Positions 63,336 through 64,000 of a stretch of 64,000 nt of DNA are shown here, one piece after another. This DNA is from Halorussus caseinilyticus. Its GTDB lineage: Archaea > Halobacteriota > Halobacteria > Halobacteriales > Haladaptataceae. The position numbers and the translations under genes are program-made. The notes under the pieces are model-generated. The model made no database searches, was not told where the DNA came from, and saw only the letters and a list, made by a program, of their open reading frames with translations. Where the stretch lies: the NCBI RefSeq assembly GCF_029338395.1, contig NZ_CP119809.1:2418001-2482000 (forward strand). The letters run 5' to 3'. Position 1 is the stretch's first letter, and each line of letters starts with the position of its first letter.

Positions 63336-64000
63336 CTACGCCTCGAACCCGCGCAGGATGCCCTGCCCGTCGGTACCGCCGACATCCGGGAGCGAGATGC
63401 GCTCCGGGTGGGGCATCAGCACCGCGACGTTCTCGGACTCGCCGAGGACGCCCGCGACGTTTTCTTTCGAACCGTTGGGGTTCGCCTCGTCAGTGACGTT
63501 GCCGTCCTCGTCGCAGTACCGGAAGAGGACGCGGTTCTCGTCGTTCAGGTCCGCGAGGTGGTCGTCGGTCACTTCGAACCGGCCTTCGCCGTGTGCGATG
63601 GGCAACTCCACGACTTCGCCCTCGTCGTAGCGGGCGGTCCACGGCGTGTCGGCGTTCTCGACTCGGACGCGGACGTGTTCGCACTGGAAGCGCGCGGAGG
63701 CGTTAGTGGTGAACGCGCCGGGGGTGAGTCGGGACTCCGACCCGATTTGCGCGCCGTTGCAGACGCCGAGGACCGGCGTTCCGGACGCGGCGGCGTCCCG
63801 GATTTCGGCCATGATGGGGCTGTTGGCGGCGATGGCCCCCGCCCGGAGGTAGTCGCCGTAGGAGAACCCGCCGGGGAGCATGATGCCGGTGGCGTCCTCG
63901 GGGAGTCCGTCCTCGTGCCAGACGAGTTCGGCGTCGATGTCGAGGTGCGAGAGCGCGCGGCGGGCGTCCCGGTCGCAGTTGCTTCCGCCGAACTGGATGA
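63336..64000 (-). CDS. purQ: phosphoribosylformylglycinamidine synthase, glutaminase subunit (cut by right edge)
   Basis: The frame remains open to base 64000, so the first residues are missing; the visible part begins IQFGGSNCDRDA. Class I glutaminase: GGFSYGDYLRAGAIA as oxyanion region, nucleophile Cys in GVCNGAQIG, and His/Glu in PHPER near the C-terminus. It provides ammonia to PurL in the fourth step of purine synthesis. Archaeal PurQ is a separate subunit, as here. Confidence 0.95.
   Translation of the reverse strand, partial: IQFGGSNCDRDARRALSHLDIDAELVWHEDGLPEDATGIMLPGGFSYGDYLRAGAIAANSPIMAEIRDAAASGTPVLGVCNGAQIGSESRLTPGAFTTNASARFQCEHVRVRVENADTPWTARYDEGEVVELPIAHGEGRFEVTDDHLADLNDENRVLFRYCDEDGNVTDEANPNGSKENVAGVLGESENVAVLMPHPERISLPDVGGTDGQGILRGFEA

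Overview
The window is high-GC chromosomal DNA (estimated by eye, not computed) from an extremely halophilic archaeon of class Halobacteria. The evidence is acidic proteomes, archaeal information-processing genes (S8e, TFS, RadB, archaeal DnaG, Cbf5/TruB, the RaSEA archaeosine enzyme), split GMP synthetase, Tat- and lipobox-exported proteins and a tRNA-Pro(GGG). The genus cannot be fixed from sequence alone; something like Halorussus is a guess. Both edges cut genes: a GTPBP1-type GTPase on the left and purQ on the right.

Layout. 1-4.2 kb: GTPase end, HAD phosphatase, two overlapping Zn/coiled-coil genes, a DedA pseudogene. 4.3-8.7 kb: a diverged OMP-decarboxylase paralogue, then pyrG-guaA(PP-ATPase)-small Rossmann-like gene as a tight nucleotide operon. 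8.7-14.2 kb: small enzymes, a PsiE membrane protein, and a non-coding block holding a possible structured RNA. 14.2-22.8 kb: soluble HemAT-type transducer, an AT-rich accessory membrane gene, PEP carboxylase, a two-domain KaiC/RAD55 ATPase and a class I terpene-synthase-like protein. 22.9-28.8 kb: DCC oxidoreductase, TFS, a frameshifted secreted-protein gene, methyltransferase, BKACE enzyme, tRNA-Pro, zinc amidohydrolase/esterase-like gene. 29.2-34.7 kb: conserved adk-DUF106-cmk-truB series, homoserine kinase, pdxS. 34.8-43.4 kb: accessory membrane gene, DUF1405, CARF-like regulator, DUF2240-radB, S8e, MFS and AI-2E-type transporters. 43.4-48.1 kb: a glycosyltransferase and its badly broken copy around an isomerase and two membrane proteins. 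48.3-56.4 kb: dnaG, DUF92, PH-like/SHOCT protein, a MoaD/SAMP cluster, cystathionine gamma-synthase-like enzyme, two GNATs. 56.5-60.6 kb: a Tat-exported protein, then a toxin-antitoxin cassette lying between two copies of the 3' end of an aldehyde:ferredoxin oxidoreductase gene. 60.7-64 kb: VanZ-like protein, raSEA, two tiny genes, purQ.

The housekeeping genes cover pyrimidine and purine supply (pyrG, guaA, adk, cmk, purQ), tRNA modification (truB, raSEA), replication/repair and RNA turnover (dnaG, radB), and carbon entry (ppc). Between them sit decaying genes (DedA, secreted protein, glycosyltransferase copy, RelE toxin) and dispersed intergenic repeats with strong hairpin potential. No CRISPR array, rRNA or intact insertion sequence was seen. 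The strongest leads for something undescribed are the terpene-synthase-like protein, the substrate-site-altered OMPDC paralogue, the covarying intergenic repeat, the promoter-led structured non-coding block at 12.5 kb, and the TA cassette flanked by duplicated gene ends.
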